A stretch of DNA of 46,113 nucleotides. Source: PLA5 sp040901705 (GTDB lineage Bacteria > Planctomycetota > Planctomycetia > Pirellulales > PLA5). Position 1 is the stretch's first letter. Every line of letters begins with the position of its first letter. The position numbers and the translations under genes were made by a program. The DNA lies in NCBI GenBank assembly GCA_040901705.1, contig JBBDYI010000050.1, positions 1 to 46,113 of the forward strand, given 5' to 3'. The notes under the pieces were generated by a model, which had not been told where the DNA came from, did not search any database, and was given only the letters and a program-made list of their open reading frames with translations. This document shows positions 1 to 9,700 of this stretch, piece after piece.

Positions 1-363
<363 letters not shown>

Positions 364-1482
364 ATGGGCAGCAGTATTCGCGTGTTGGTCGTCGACGATT
401 CCGCGCTGATGCGCGAGATGGTCTGTGATTTTCTCGCCGACGCGCGGGGTATCGAGGTCGTGGGCACGGTCCCCAACGGCCGCAAAGCTCTGGAGATACT
501 CGATAGCCTAAATCCCGACGTGATCACGCTCGACGTGCAAATGCCGGAAATGGATGGGCTGGCGACGCTCGACGAGATTCTCAAGCGACGTCCGTTGCCG
601 GTGATCATGTTCAGTTCGCTCACCACACGCGGCGCGGACGTCACGCTCGACGCGCTCGATCGTGGCGCGCTCGACTACGTGGCCAAGCCGGAGGGCAGCA
701 ACCCTGCCGTTCACGCCGCGCTGCGCGAGGAATTGGTGCGCAAGGTTCGCACGATGGCCGGCACCGACGTGCGGCGGATGCTGCAAATTCGCCGCGAGCG
801 GGCCGAACGCATGAAGCAGCGGCCGGCTCAACTGACCTCGCTGACGCCGCCCGTCGCGAAGCCCGTCACGCACGCGCCGCAGTACAACGACAAGTGCATC
901 GCGCTGGGTATCTCGACCGGCGGACCACCCGCCTTGGCAAGCCTGTTTCAAACTTTGCGCGGACCGTTGCCGCCGATCGTGGTCGTGCAGCATATGCCGC
1001 CTGACTTTACGAAGGCGTTTGCCTGGCGGCTCAACTCGATTTCGTCGCTGACGGTCAAGGAAGCCGAGTCGGGCGACATTCTCCAGCCGAACTACGTCTA
1101 CATCGCGCAAGGCGGCAAACATCTGCACCTTCGTAAGGAGGGCGGGTTAGTGAAGTGCCTGGTGCGCGACGGCGATCCGGTCAGCGGCCACAAGCCGTCG
1201 GTCGACGTGATGATGAAGTGCGCCGCCGAGATTTATGGCGGTCGCTGCATCGGCGTCGTCATGACGGGCATGGGCCGCGACGGCTCCGACGGTTGCGGCG
1301 CGATTCGCAATGCCGGCGGTTACGCATTGGGACAGGACGAAGCGTCGTCTGACGTCTACGGCATGAACAAGGTGGCGTTCGTGGAAGGGAACCTCGATCG
1401 CCAGTTCCACCTCGACGAGGCCGCCACGTTGATTTCGACGCAGGTGCGGCGGATGTGGGACCGCGCCGCCGTCGGTGTGTAG
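364..1482 (+). CDS. cheB: CheB, chemotaxis protein-glutamate methylesterase
   Basis: This 372-residue protein has the full CheB layout: an N-terminal receiver domain (about 5-125), a linker, and a C-terminal methylesterase (about 178-365). The receiver has the acidic pair D11/D12, phospho-acceptor D57 in TLDVQMPEMDG and conserved K108. The esterase has the expected Ser-His-Asp triad at S184 (GISTGG), H190-series H210 (VVVQHMP) and D306 (GMGRDGSDG). CheB removes methyl groups from, or deamidates, receptor glutamates in the cytoplasm, and is normally activated by phosphorylation from CheA. The ATG follows GAGGA by about six bases, and length is normal for the family. No cheA, cheR, cheW or receptor gene is visible nearby, so here it is either an orphan or the end of a cluster lying left of the window. 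Confidence 0.95.
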   Translation: MGSSIRVLVVDDSALMREMVCDFLADARGIEVVGTVPNGRKALEILDSLNPDVITLDVQMPEMDGLATLDEILKRRPLPVIMFSSLTTRGADVTLDALDRGALDYVAKPEGSNPAVHAALREELVRKVRTMAGTDVRRMLQIRRERAERMKQRPAQLTSLTPPVAKPVTHAPQYNDKCIALGISTGGPPALASLFQTLRGPLPPIVVVQHMPPDFTKAFAWRLNSISSLTVKEAESGDILQPNYVYIAQGGKHLHLRKEGGLVKCLVRDGDPVSGHKPSVDVMMKCAAEIYGGRCIGVVMTGMGRDGSDGCGAIRNAGGYALGQDEASSDVYGMNKVAFVEGNLDRQFHLDEAATLISTQVRRMWDRAAVGV

Positions 1483-1503
1483 AACGAGTAGGGTGAAACG
1501 ATA

Positions 1504-1532
1504 GGGTGGGTCGAACGAAGTGAGGCCCGACC
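1504..1532. repeat. Short imperfect hairpin between convergent genes
   Basis: In the 93-bp gap between the convergent cheB and kinase genes, GGTCG (1509-1513) can pair with CGACC (1528-1532) across a 14-base loop. No U-run follows on either strand, so it is a poor intrinsic terminator. The wording (gggtgggtcgaacgaagtg) resembles dispersed intergenic repeats I recall from other bacterial genomes, but there is no second copy here. Confidence 0.3.
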
Positions 1533-1575
1533 ACACCACCGCGGGTTCTCCGCTGGACCACGAATGCGCTGCCGA

Positions 1576-3120
1576 TCAGACGCCGGAGAGCAACGCGACG
1601 ATCAGGCCGATAAACGCCACGGCCCCCACGCCCACGAGAATCCAAATCCACACCGGGCCACGGTCGCTCCGCCGCTTGCGGCCGCGCTTCGCCGCGTTCG
1701 TTTTCTGGCTATCGGCCGGCTTCAGCTTCGTGGCGCTGCTCGACGAGCGTCGTGGCCCCATGTCGAAGACGAACTCGCTTAGCGAATCGGCCGGATTCTG
1801 ATCGTCGAGCGGCTTGGCGACGAGCAGCTTCTTCGCGCCGGACTTGCCGCCGATCTTCGACGTGTCCGGATCGCGGTTCGACATCGTGTCGCCGGCGCCG
1901 ATCGACGAACCACTGCGCGGGCCGATAGAGGAACCGCCGTCGCGCTGGCCCGGCAGCGGCGAAACGCGACGGGCCGCCGCGCCCGCAACGGCCTGGGCCG
2001 ATCCAGCGGCCGCGCCGAGCTTGACCGAACTGCCGGGACTAGCCGCGCTCGACGACTTGCCGCGCTTGGCGAGGAAGTCGACGAGCATCAGCCGCACTTC
2101 GCGAGCGGTTTGCACGCGGCGATCCGGCGACTTGGTCATCAGCTTATTGCAGATGTCGACCAGTTCGCGCGGCGCGTCGCGGCGCTCTTTGTAGATGCTC
2201 GCCGGCGTGTCGCGCTGGTGCGCGAGCAGTCGCTGCGCCAACGTGCCGTCGGGAAACGGCGGATGGCCGGTGAGCAGGTAGTACATCGTGCAGCCGAGAC
2301 TGTAGATATCCGCTCGGGCGTCGACGGTATGACTGTTGACCGCTTGTTCCGGAGCGAGGTAGTCCGCCGTGCCGAGCACGTTTTCATCGTGCGCAATCGT
2401 GAGCGACGGCTGCGCGTCGTCGCGGAATAGCGCCAGTCCGAGGTCGAGCATCTTGACCTGGCCCTTGAGGTCGACGAGCAAGTTGGCCGGCTTGATGTCG
2501 CGATGAATCAGACCGGCTTCGTGGGCGTGAGCCAGGGCGTTGGCCGCTTGGGCGATGTAGTCGGCGGCGGTCTCGTAGTCGAGTGGGCCGTCCTGCTTGA
2601 CGGTCGTGTGCAGGTCGCGGCCCTCGACGTACTCCATGACGAAATAATGAATGTCGTCCTGGTTGTCGATATCGAACGCGGTGATGATGTTCGGATGGAC
2701 CAGCGCGGCCGCGGCCTTGGCTTCGAGATAGAAGCGTTCCAGGTACGATGAATCCTCCACTCGGCTTTGCGGCAACACCTTGATGGCGCACTGCCGATGC
2801 AGCTTGGTGTTCTCCGCGAGGTAGACGCTGCTCATGCCGCCGGTGCCGACGTGGCCGAGCAACTTGTACTTGCCGAGGAAGAAACCTTTGTGGCGGCCTT
2901 CGAGCAGTTTGTCGGCCTGCCAACGCGTGATGAGTTTGCGTTCGACCAGGACGTCGGCGAGGCGTTCGGGTTCGTCGGGCAAGCTGCCCGACGCGCTGGC
3001 CAACTCGTCGAGCATCTGGTCGACGCGGGCGGCGTCCGCCAGATTGCTGCGGCGCAATAGTTCGACCAGTTTTTCGGTGTTGACCTTTGCCAACCCCTGG
3101 ACGACCGTCGTTGATTCCAT
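1576..3120 (-). CDS. Membrane-anchored Ser/Thr protein kinase
   Basis: A 514-residue Hanks-type kinase. Motifs in order: glycine loop GHVGTGGMSSVY (about 89-100), ATP-binding Lys in CAIKVL (K114), catalytic loop HRDIKPAN (206-213), DLG in place of DFG (D226, as in many planctomycete kinases) and APE (about 256-258). An N-terminal 80-residue helical segment precedes the kinase, typical of planctomycete homologues. A low-complexity Ser/Ala/Gly linker leads to one transmembrane helix that ends the protein (about 490-512). There is almost no extracellular part, so it has no obvious sensor domain such as PASTA. The ATG at 3120 is preferred; an in-frame start at 3189 would add 23 residues of atypical sequence. 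It converges on cheB; substrates are unknown. Confidence 0.9.
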   Translation of the reverse strand: MESTTVVQGLAKVNTEKLVELLRRSNLADAARVDQMLDELASASGSLPDEPERLADVLVERKLITRWQADKLLEGRHKGFFLGKYKLLGHVGTGGMSSVYLAENTKLHRQCAIKVLPQSRVEDSSYLERFYLEAKAAAALVHPNIITAFDIDNQDDIHYFVMEYVEGRDLHTTVKQDGPLDYETAADYIAQAANALAHAHEAGLIHRDIKPANLLVDLKGQVKMLDLGLALFRDDAQPSLTIAHDENVLGTADYLAPEQAVNSHTVDARADIYSLGCTMYYLLTGHPPFPDGTLAQRLLAHQRDTPASIYKERRDAPRELVDICNKLMTKSPDRRVQTAREVRLMLVDFLAKRGKSSSAASPGSSVKLGAAAGSAQAVAGAAARRVSPLPGQRDGGSSIGPRSGSSIGAGDTMSNRDPDTSKIGGKSGAKKLLVAKPLDDQNPADSLSEFVFDMGPRRSSSSATKLKPADSQKTNAAKRGRKRRSDRGPVWIWILVGVGAVAFIGLIVALLSGV

Positions 3121-3564
3121 TTTGCAGCGCCGTTGCGGCGAACTTGCCCGTTCGCCGCGATTCCGCGCTGGCATTCCTATTCCGCCCAAGATATCACCGT
3201 CTGGGCGGGATGGTAAAGCACGTTCTTGCGAAAATTCGCGGATTCGCGTGGCAAAACGGAGCGATTACAACAATTCTATTCCGCCGCTCTCGGGCGGGTA
3301 CGGCAAACTGCGGCCAGTGCCGCGAATTTCGGTTGATGGCCGCAATCGTCGGAACGGTCGTGCGAGGAACGAGTGTCCGGGCAGCGTGAATTCCGGAAAT
3401 CGACTCCGGCGATGCGAATCTCCGTTACTCGCCCAGTGGATGCAGATTCCGTAGCTTGCCCGGCTGTCAGCGGCTGCGAAGAATTCGGGCGCGTCGCGAA
3501 CATTTTTCGCCGCGGCGGTGTTGAACCAATTGGCGGTTCGTGCGTCTTAGCTCTTATCCCAGAA

Positions 3565-3631
3565 CTGTAGGAGGCGAATCCTTTCGCCGAAAGAACCCCN
3601 NNNNNNNNNCTAATGTTTCCGCCTCCTACAG
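3565..3631. repeat. REP-like palindromic element, copy 1 (gapped)
   Basis: The left arm (3565-3592, starting CTGTAGGAGGCGAATCC) matches the left arm of the perfect palindrome at 28797-28868. The right end (CGCCTCCTACAG, 3620-3631) is its reverse complement for 12 bases. The middle is lost in ten Ns, and the bases just right of the gap diverge, so the copy is either decayed or misassembled. Flanks (CCCAgaa and aatTGGG) extend the symmetry weakly. No transposase is adjacent. Confidence 0.75.
3600..3609. other. Assembly gap, 10 N
   Basis: Ten unknown bases inside the palindromic repeat. A hairpin of this kind is a common cause of failed assembly, so the true length is uncertain. Confidence 0.95.
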
Positions 3632-3791
3632 AATTGGGTATCGGGACAGGCACTTAATCTGCATCGGCGAGCGGCGAAAGCGGACGAAAAATGCCGGCGG
3701 ACGGAAAACGACCCCTACCTGGGAAGTTGGCAAGATCTGCGGTGTCGTAGCGAATACACGAAGGAAGACACGGGCCGAGGCAACATAACCT

Positions 3792-3837
3792 GTCGTGGCC
3801 GTAATGAAACGAAGATTTCATTTCTCTACGGCTCGAC
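3792..3837. promoter_or_regulatory. Long imperfect hairpin upstream of small ORF
   Basis: The segment folds as GTCG(3792-3795)-2 nt-GCCGTA(3798-3803)-ATGAAA(3804-3809), loop CGAAGA, then TTTCAT(3816-3821)-5 nt-TACGGC(3827-3832)-1 nt-CGAC(3834-3837). That is sixteen Watson-Crick pairs with two internal bulges. It lies about 140 bp before the ORF at 3978. It has no terminal U-run on the + strand, so a leader structure or a decayed mobile palindrome is as likely as a terminator. Confidence 0.45.
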
Positions 3838-3977
3838 AAAGCTATCTTTGCGTGGCGGAAATGCGATTCATCTTGGTGTCGCTCGCCGGATCGGATAGAA
3901 ACCGCGGACCCGCATTTCGCGCCGCTGGCGCGACACGTATGCAATCCAAAAACATTCTCGAATAAGAAAAACGATAA

Positions 3978-4202
3978 ATGGTGAACAACATGATTTCGCA
4001 ACAGATTCGTAACAACATCGTGCGGCGCGCCGGGACGGTGACGACCCGTCACGAGTTGGCCGATGCGATCTACGCCGAGTTGCTCGACGCCAACGTGAAT
4101 CCACAGACGATTCCGCTGTCGGATCTCAAGAGCGTGCTGGTGGAAGCAATCCGGGTCGCTCCGCCGTCGGCGTTGCCCCACCCGGTGAGCGTTGCGGTGT
4201 AA
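3978..4202 (+). CDS. Small hypothetical protein, 74 residues
   Basis: I do not recognise this protein. It begins MVNNMISQQIRNNIV and is mainly predicted helix up to about residue 58, followed by a Pro/Val-rich tail. There is no signal peptide, membrane segment or metal-binding motif. Third codon positions are GC-rich through most of the frame, as in neighbouring real genes, and it ends just before the strong terminator at 4310-4345. Ribosome binding is weak for both ATG 3978 and ATG 3990. Residues such as HELADAIYAELLDAN suggest a small helical regulatory or adaptor protein, but this is only an impression. It could also be a chance ORF. Confidence 0.5.
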   Translation: MVNNMISQQIRNNIVRRAGTVTTRHELADAIYAELLDANVNPQTIPLSDLKSVLVEAIRVAPPSALPHPVSVAV

Positions 4203-4309
4203 TGTGCGCGCAACGAGCGGGTGCGGCGTCGAACCGGTTTTGGATCGAGCTGCCGCGACGCCACAGCTTCCAGAGAAAACGTCGTCATCGATCGGAGCGA
4301 AACAAGAAA

Positions 4310-4345
4310 AATCGCCGCATGCGCAGCGAAGCGCATGCGGCGATT
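4310..4345. terminator. Bidirectional rho-independent terminator
   Basis: A perfect 15-bp stem (AATCGCCGCATGCGC, 4310-4324, and its reverse complement 4331-4345) closes a six-base loop. On the minus strand it is followed by TTTTTCTTGTTT and lies 30 bp after the stop of the CHRD gene. On the plus strand it is followed by GATTTTTG and can serve the small ORF. Confidence 0.9.
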
Positions 4346-4374
4346 GATTTTTGCGCTAGGCGAAAGGACGTCGG

Positions 4375-4968
4375 TTAGTTGCAGCGGCGATTTCGTCGCC
4401 GCGCCACCGCAAACGACAGAACCAATGCGCCGAGTCCGGCCAGCGCGATCGTCGACGGCTCTGGCACCGCCGTGATGTCGCCGCGGATTTCTCCGCCGCC
4501 GAAGGAACTCGTGTGTACGTTGAAGTACGCCGTGCCGTTCGTCATGCCGGCCAGCAGCGCGTCGCGAGCTCCGGCGGCCGTACCGCCGCCGAAGCCGTTG
4601 AGAAACGCCGCGGTGTAGATGGACGAATCGAGCAGATCGAACGTGTTGCTGTAGCTGCCCGACGTCACACCCAGCGGAAATCCGGTCGGCACGAACCCGA
4701 CCGCGACGCCGGCGCTGCGGCTCGGCGGGTCGCTAAAGCAGCAGTGGATGTGCGAATTCGTCGTGTTGCTGGTCAAGCCGGAAAACGACACGTCGACGGC
4801 CAGCATGTTCGTCAAAGGGTCAAATGTGGCGGTTCCAGTCCCGATACCGGCCGTGGCGACAACCGGCGATTCTTGCGTGCCGTCGAGCGCGCCGGTAAAT
4901 ACCTGCGCGTCGACCGCGGCGGCCAGGCCAAAAAACAGTCCCAGTGCGGCAATCATTCTCGACGTCAT
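4375..4968 (-). CDS. PEP-CTERM protein with CHRD domain
   Basis: A 197-residue exported protein. Residues 1-21 form a signal peptide ending VDA-Q. Residues about 23-165 form a CHRD (chordin-type) domain: opening F-x-G-x-L-D-G-x-Q-E-S-P, central SHIHCC, and closing FNVHTSSFGGGEIRGDI. The tail VPEPSTIALAGLGALVL followed by RRRNRR is a classic PEP-CTERM sorting signal, normally cut by an exosortase to anchor proteins in the envelope or release them to matrix polysaccharide. No exosortase gene is in the window. The start has an excellent GGGAGGAG site seven bases upstream, and a strong terminator follows. The exact role of bacterial CHRD proteins is not established. Confidence 0.9.
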   Translation of the reverse strand: MTSRMIAALGLFFGLAAAVDAQVFTGALDGTQESPVVATAGIGTGTATFDPLTNMLAVDVSFSGLTSNTTNSHIHCCFSDPPSRSAGVAVGFVPTGFPLGVTSGSYSNTFDLLDSSIYTAAFLNGFGGGTAAGARDALLAGMTNGTAYFNVHTSSFGGGEIRGDITAVPEPSTIALAGLGALVLSFAVARRRNRRCN

Positions 4969-5402
4969 TTGATGGCTCCTCCCAAAGTGTGCGACTTGTC
5001 GGGCGAACGGATCCAGTAGCCTCGGTTCTCCGATCCGCGTTCGGAAGCTGGCCGCGATTGTACGATTTCCGCGACGGTGTGACTATGTATGATCCGTGTA
5101 ATTACATAATGTTTTGTCGTGGCGGGGTTTTGAGGCACACGGGGCCGTTGCGTACCCCCTATTGGGCAGGTTCTTTGCGGAACGTCAGGGCGTCGATTAC
5201 GCTGGTAGAGTTCGGTGCATGATGCAACGGCAGAACTGGCCGGACGGCATCCGCTTTGTCGACATTCGCTTTGTCGGCGGCGCCGCAGATTCGTGCGTGA
5301 CAACACCCTTGACCCACCTTCCACTGGCCCTTGGGCAATCGACCTGGCCGCGGCTGCGGCTCGGTTTGCCGTCTGGGCTCCCGCCTTGGAGATGATCGAC
5401 CG
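4969..5402. other. Divergent intergenic region, CHRD and LRR genes
   Basis: 434 bp separating the divergently transcribed CHRD gene (-) and LRR gene (+). It has an AT-richer core around 5080-5115. A candidate promoter for the CHRD gene is listed separately. No promoter for the LRR gene was found that could be supported. Confidence 0.5.
5058..5086 (-). promoter_or_regulatory. Candidate sigma70-type promoter for CHRD gene
   Basis: Read on the minus strand: TAGTCA (5086-5081, four of six to TTGACA), 17-bp spacer, TACAAT (5063-5058, five of six to TATAAT). It lies about 90 bp upstream of the CHRD start. Confidence 0.3.
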
Positions 5403-6704
5403 ATGACTCGACGGATTTTGCCTTCGCTATGGGTGTGCTTTTGTCTGGGATGCGCGATGGCCGGCGGAATCGTCGCCACAGCGGCGGACGACGCCAAGAA
5501 AGCGACTTCCGACGCGCCGCAAATTGCCGCGGTGGTGGGGCGGATCGAAGAACTCGGCGGCGAGATCACCCGCGACGCCAGCGGCAAGATCACCGCAGTC
5601 GATTTGACCGAACGCCAGGCCAACAACGACGACGCGGCGCTCATCGCCAAGCTGCCCGACGTGGCGAAACTCGTGCTGTGGGGCGCGGATATCTCGGACG
5701 AAGGCGTCAAGCATCTCGCGGAGATGAAATCGCTCCGTGACCTGACGCTCGAAAACACGGAAATCACCGACGACGCGCTCGAATCGGTCAAGAAGATCGA
5801 GAATCTCACTTCGCTCAACCTCAGCCGCAGCACGTATCTGACCGACGACGCGTTGGCTCATTGCAAGGACATGCCGAAGCTGCAATACCTGAGTTTGCTG
5901 TACAACAATTTTTCCGACGCCGGAGTCGAGCACTTGAAGGGCATCACGAAGTTGCGGTTGCTTGACTTGCGCGGTTGCACGTTGGTCTCCGACACCGGCC
6001 TGGAGTATCTCAAGGGAATGGTCAACATGCGCAGCCTGAAGTTGCGCTGTCCCCCGGTGACGGACGCCGGGCTGGCGCATCTGACGACGATGAAGAATCT
6101 CGTCGCGCTGTCGATCGAGGACAATGCCGATGTCAGCGACGCCGGACTGGTCAATCTCAAGGCGTTCGACAAACTGCAGGAACTGGCGATCTTTCGCTGC
6201 TATGGCGTGACGGACGAGGGCCTCGCTCCGCTCGCCGGACTAGCGGACCTCAAGCGGTTATCGGTCCGCGACACGTCGATCGACGGCAGCGGCTTGAAGT
6301 ACATTCGCGGACTAAAGAACTTGCAGCGACTCGAATTGAGCGAAACGCAAATCACCGACGACGCCCTGGCGAACCTCGCGGAGTTGAAGGAACTGGTGCT
6401 GCTCGATCTGTGGCACACGAAGGTCACGGACGCGGGCCTGGGGCACCTTTCCGCCCTTACCAAGCTGACGAACCTGGATCTCAAGGCAATTGCGATTACG
6501 GACAAGGGCTTGCCGGCGCTCAAGCCGCTGGTGAATCTACAGGTCCTCGATCTCGAAGAGGACGAAATCACCGACGCCGGGCTGGAGCATCTCAAAGGAA
6601 TGTCAAAACTCAAGACGTTGAACCTGCGGCTGACGAAAGTCACGCCGGATGGCTTGAAGATGCTGCAAACGGCATTACCGAAGTGCAAGATTTCTGCGCC
6701 GTAA
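5403..6704 (+). CDS. Exported leucine-rich-repeat protein
   Basis: A 433-residue protein starting MTRRILPSLW with a hydrophobic signal segment (about 5-27, ending near ATAAD). The rest is built of about 15 leucine-rich repeats of 23-25 residues with the pattern L-x-x-L-x-x-L-x-L-x-x-T-x-I-T-D-x-G-L, the cysteine-containing or RNI-like LRR subtype common in planctomycetes. The repeats should form a curved solenoid for protein-protein binding outside the cytoplasm; no partner is evident. The ATG at 5403 is chosen because GGAG lies about 11 bases upstream and it puts the signal peptide at the N-terminus; an in-frame start at 5331 would add 24 basic residues. A Cys in CLGCAM hints at a lipoprotein, but the lipobox is poor. 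Confidence 0.85.
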   Translation: MTRRILPSLWVCFCLGCAMAGGIVATAADDAKKATSDAPQIAAVVGRIEELGGEITRDASGKITAVDLTERQANNDDAALIAKLPDVAKLVLWGADISDEGVKHLAEMKSLRDLTLENTEITDDALESVKKIENLTSLNLSRSTYLTDDALAHCKDMPKLQYLSLLYNNFSDAGVEHLKGITKLRLLDLRGCTLVSDTGLEYLKGMVNMRSLKLRCPPVTDAGLAHLTTMKNLVALSIEDNADVSDAGLVNLKAFDKLQELAIFRCYGVTDEGLAPLAGLADLKRLSVRDTSIDGSGLKYIRGLKNLQRLELSETQITDDALANLAELKELVLLDLWHTKVTDAGLGHLSALTKLTNLDLKAIAITDKGLPALKPLVNLQVLDLEEDEITDAGLEHLKGMSKLKTLNLRLTKVTPDGLKMLQTALPKCKISAP

Positions 6705-6797
6705 GCAAATCTGGCGGCAAACGGCGCTGCGTTCGTCGCTGCGATGGCCCAGGATTGAATGGTCAAGGGTTGGCGGACTCTCGCCGGGAGGACGGGG

Positions 6798-9700
6798 TCA
6801 CCTGCTGTCTCGCAACGTATGGGCTGTTTGTGAGATTCGCGCGACGCGGCGCACACGATTCGCGGCGAGCGACGAATCGCCTAATACTTCGTCGACGGCG
6901 CGGTCGATTGTACGTGCGGCAGGACGACGGCGCGCCGATGCCAATCGCATAGCGGAAGCGGGCGGCGAATCGATTGGCGCATTGGTTTCTGAACCTCGCC
7001 CGACCACTTGAGCAACAACGGCGGATGCGATTGGCGCTGCGGCCGGATAATTGCGACCGAAGCCGCGCGCGACGATGGCCGCGTCGTGCCGGTCGACCGC
7101 GCCGTCGCCGTTGAGATCGCCGTCGCCGCGCGTCGCGCCAACGTTCAGCCCGATGTGCGTCTGCACGAGGACAACGTCGGCGAGATCGACGCGGTCGTCG
7201 AGGTTCGCGTCGCCGTGCAACACGTCGACGCTGCCCGGCGAGCCGTCGACCTCGCGTCCGGCTCGCCAAGAAGCGGCCAGATCCCACGATTCCACGGCCG
7301 CGAGCGGATTGACGATTAGCAGGGCCTTGCCGGGTCCGTCCGTTTCGGCGTACCAGGCGTCGTCGTAAGAGAATGACTGGATGACCTCGCCGAGAGGGCC
7401 GGAAAGCGCGAGCGTTTCGCCGCCGTTACTTAGATTGCCGGCGTACTGGCCGGCGATGTTCGCCGCTGCCGGGTAGCGCTCGGCGAAGGCCGTTGCGTTG
7501 GCCACGACGACGGTCCGCTCGCCGGCCGCGAGCGACATTGCCGGAAACGTGAATGCGACGCCGGCGGTGAACTGATAGCCGGCGAGGTTGACGGTTTCGT
7601 CGCTGGTGTTTTGCAGTTCGACGTACTCGTACTGATCGCGGTCGGTGAAGGTTTCGCCGGCGGCCGCTTCGCGCGGATGGTACATGATTTCGGTGACGCG
7701 AATCGGCGAGCCGACGGAGAACAACGCTTCGTCGAGCGGACTCCATTGGCCGGACAGCAGCGTGCGGGCCTTGACGAGCGTCGCGTCGGACAGTTCGACC
7801 GCGGCGGTGTACAGCACGGCGTTGGGATTGAGCGCGCCGCCCGTCAGTCGCGGGTCCGTGCCGTCGAGTGTGTAGTAGATTGCCCCGCTTGGCGCGGACA
7901 TGGTGAGGTCGAAACCCACCGAAACTTCGCCGCCGTGTTGATTGAATGCCGGCGCTTCGAGCGTCGGAAACGCGCCGGCCGAGCGAAGTTGGCCGATGAG
8001 AATGCCGGTCCGTTGCGGGAAATACTGCGTCAGCAGCCGGTTCTGTTCGCCGATCCATTCCACGTCGCGGGTGTACGGCGGTTCGCGACGGGCGTCGCCC
8101 CAGCGGGCCGATTCGCCGACCACCGCGCGGTCGATCTCCGCGGCACGGACCATCCAACGCGCGGCCACTTGGGCGGGCGTGAGATTGCCGTCGTTGTACA
8201 GATGCTGGTAGGCCCGATCGGCGAAACGAATCTTATATTCCGGATTGGCCATCAGCCGGGTGTGAATCCGCGTGGGAGAACGATACGACGTATTGATGCC
8301 GGTCGCGTTGTAACCGACCTCTTGGAAATTCCATTCCACGTCCCACACGAACGACGTCCACTTGTAGCCCGGCGCGTTGCGGCGCGAGACGCGCATGTTG
8401 TTGCCATTGTTGCCCGGCCAGTCTTTGTTGCCGCCGTAGAAATTCACGAGCACGTAATCCATCAAGTTGTCGATGTCGATCCGCTCGGCGATCTGGGCGT
8501 AGCCGGCGGCGGTAGCGGCGGACGAATCGGCCAACGCGATCAGCGAGTCCCAATCGGCGATCGCCGCCGCGCCGCCGTCGATGGCCTCGATCGTGCCGGT
8601 GCGGGCGTTGAGCGCGAAATACTCCTCTTTTTCGCCGCCTTGATATTCCGACATGAAACCGGCGTCGGGCCGCTCGACCGGGTTGTACAGGCCCCAATAC
8701 AAGCCGTTGATGTAGAGGTTCACATATGTGGCGTGGGTCGTCAGGTCGCCCATGTCGCGCATCGTGTCGCGTGCCCAACTGTCGTGGATGTACTGCGTGT
8801 ATTGGATCGTGGTGCGGAAGTCGCCCCAACTGGCGTTGCCTTGTGCCCGCAGAATCAAGTCGTCGAATTTGTCGACCGGCGAATCGGCGAACAGCGGGTA
8901 TTGGAGTTTGCTCGCGCCGTATTGGCTCTTGAAGCTGAGGTGGAAGGCGTGCTTGGGCGTCGACGTGTGCGGCCGGAAGCCGAAGCCGAACATGCTGACG
9001 CCGGCGTCGATCTGAAACGCCGACGTGCCGTCGGTGTTGATCAGTTCGATCGAGGCGCCGCGTTCCCAGGCGTCGCCGCGGGCTTCGGGGAACGTGTAAA
9101 TGCCGCTGGCCGGGCCGAACAGATCGGCCGGGTCCATGACGATCGACATGGTGGGAATCGCCTGCAAGTCGCTCTTGATCGTGGCGGCATAGGCGGGATT
9201 GTTGACGACGTTGGGGTCCATCGCGTAGTCGGCCGGAAAACCGTTCCATGACGTCGGCTGCCCCGCGCCGGTTTGCGTCAGCACGTCGTCGAGGAAGATG
9301 TAGGTCTGCGTATCGACGTTCGACGGCTCGAAGCCCTGCTTGAACGCGGCGACGCGGAGCGTGGTGGTCGTCGAAATCGGCACGACGGCCGACGGCGGTG
9401 TGGCGGTGTCCGCCGGCGCGACGATCGTCCCATGCGAAAGCGTCGGCGGGCTGCCGTCGGTCGTATAGACCAGCGTCGCGCCCGCGGTCGCCGTGGCCAG
9501 CGTCACGTCGAACGGATCGTCGTAGAATCCGCGGCCGTGGTACGTGAGCGGATCGCCGGAATACGTCGTGTCGGCGACGAAGCCGGCGAAACCGGGGCCG
9601 TTAAGCGTGCCGGGCGTTGGCATTGCCATGTAACCGATGCTGCTCGACAACACGTCGGTGGCGACCAGTTCGGCGGAGAGCAGGAAGTCGTCGTCACCTG

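Larger units (their letters stand above)
3121..3977. other. Long intergenic region with assembly gap
   Basis: 857 bp between the kinase start and the small ORF at 3978. It holds a REP-like palindrome (3565-3631) split by a 10-N gap (3600-3609) and a long imperfect hairpin (3792-3837). The kinase promoter should lie near its right end from the kinase's view, but no clear -35/-10 pair was picked out. Open frames crossing this interval lack ribosome binding sites and recognisable domains. Confidence 0.6.

Noticed and set aside
7611..9251. Long plus-strand frame opposite the CotH gene
   Set aside because: High-GC shadow of the minus-strand gene. It has no domain and the opposite strand encodes clear CotH and lamin-tail sequence.
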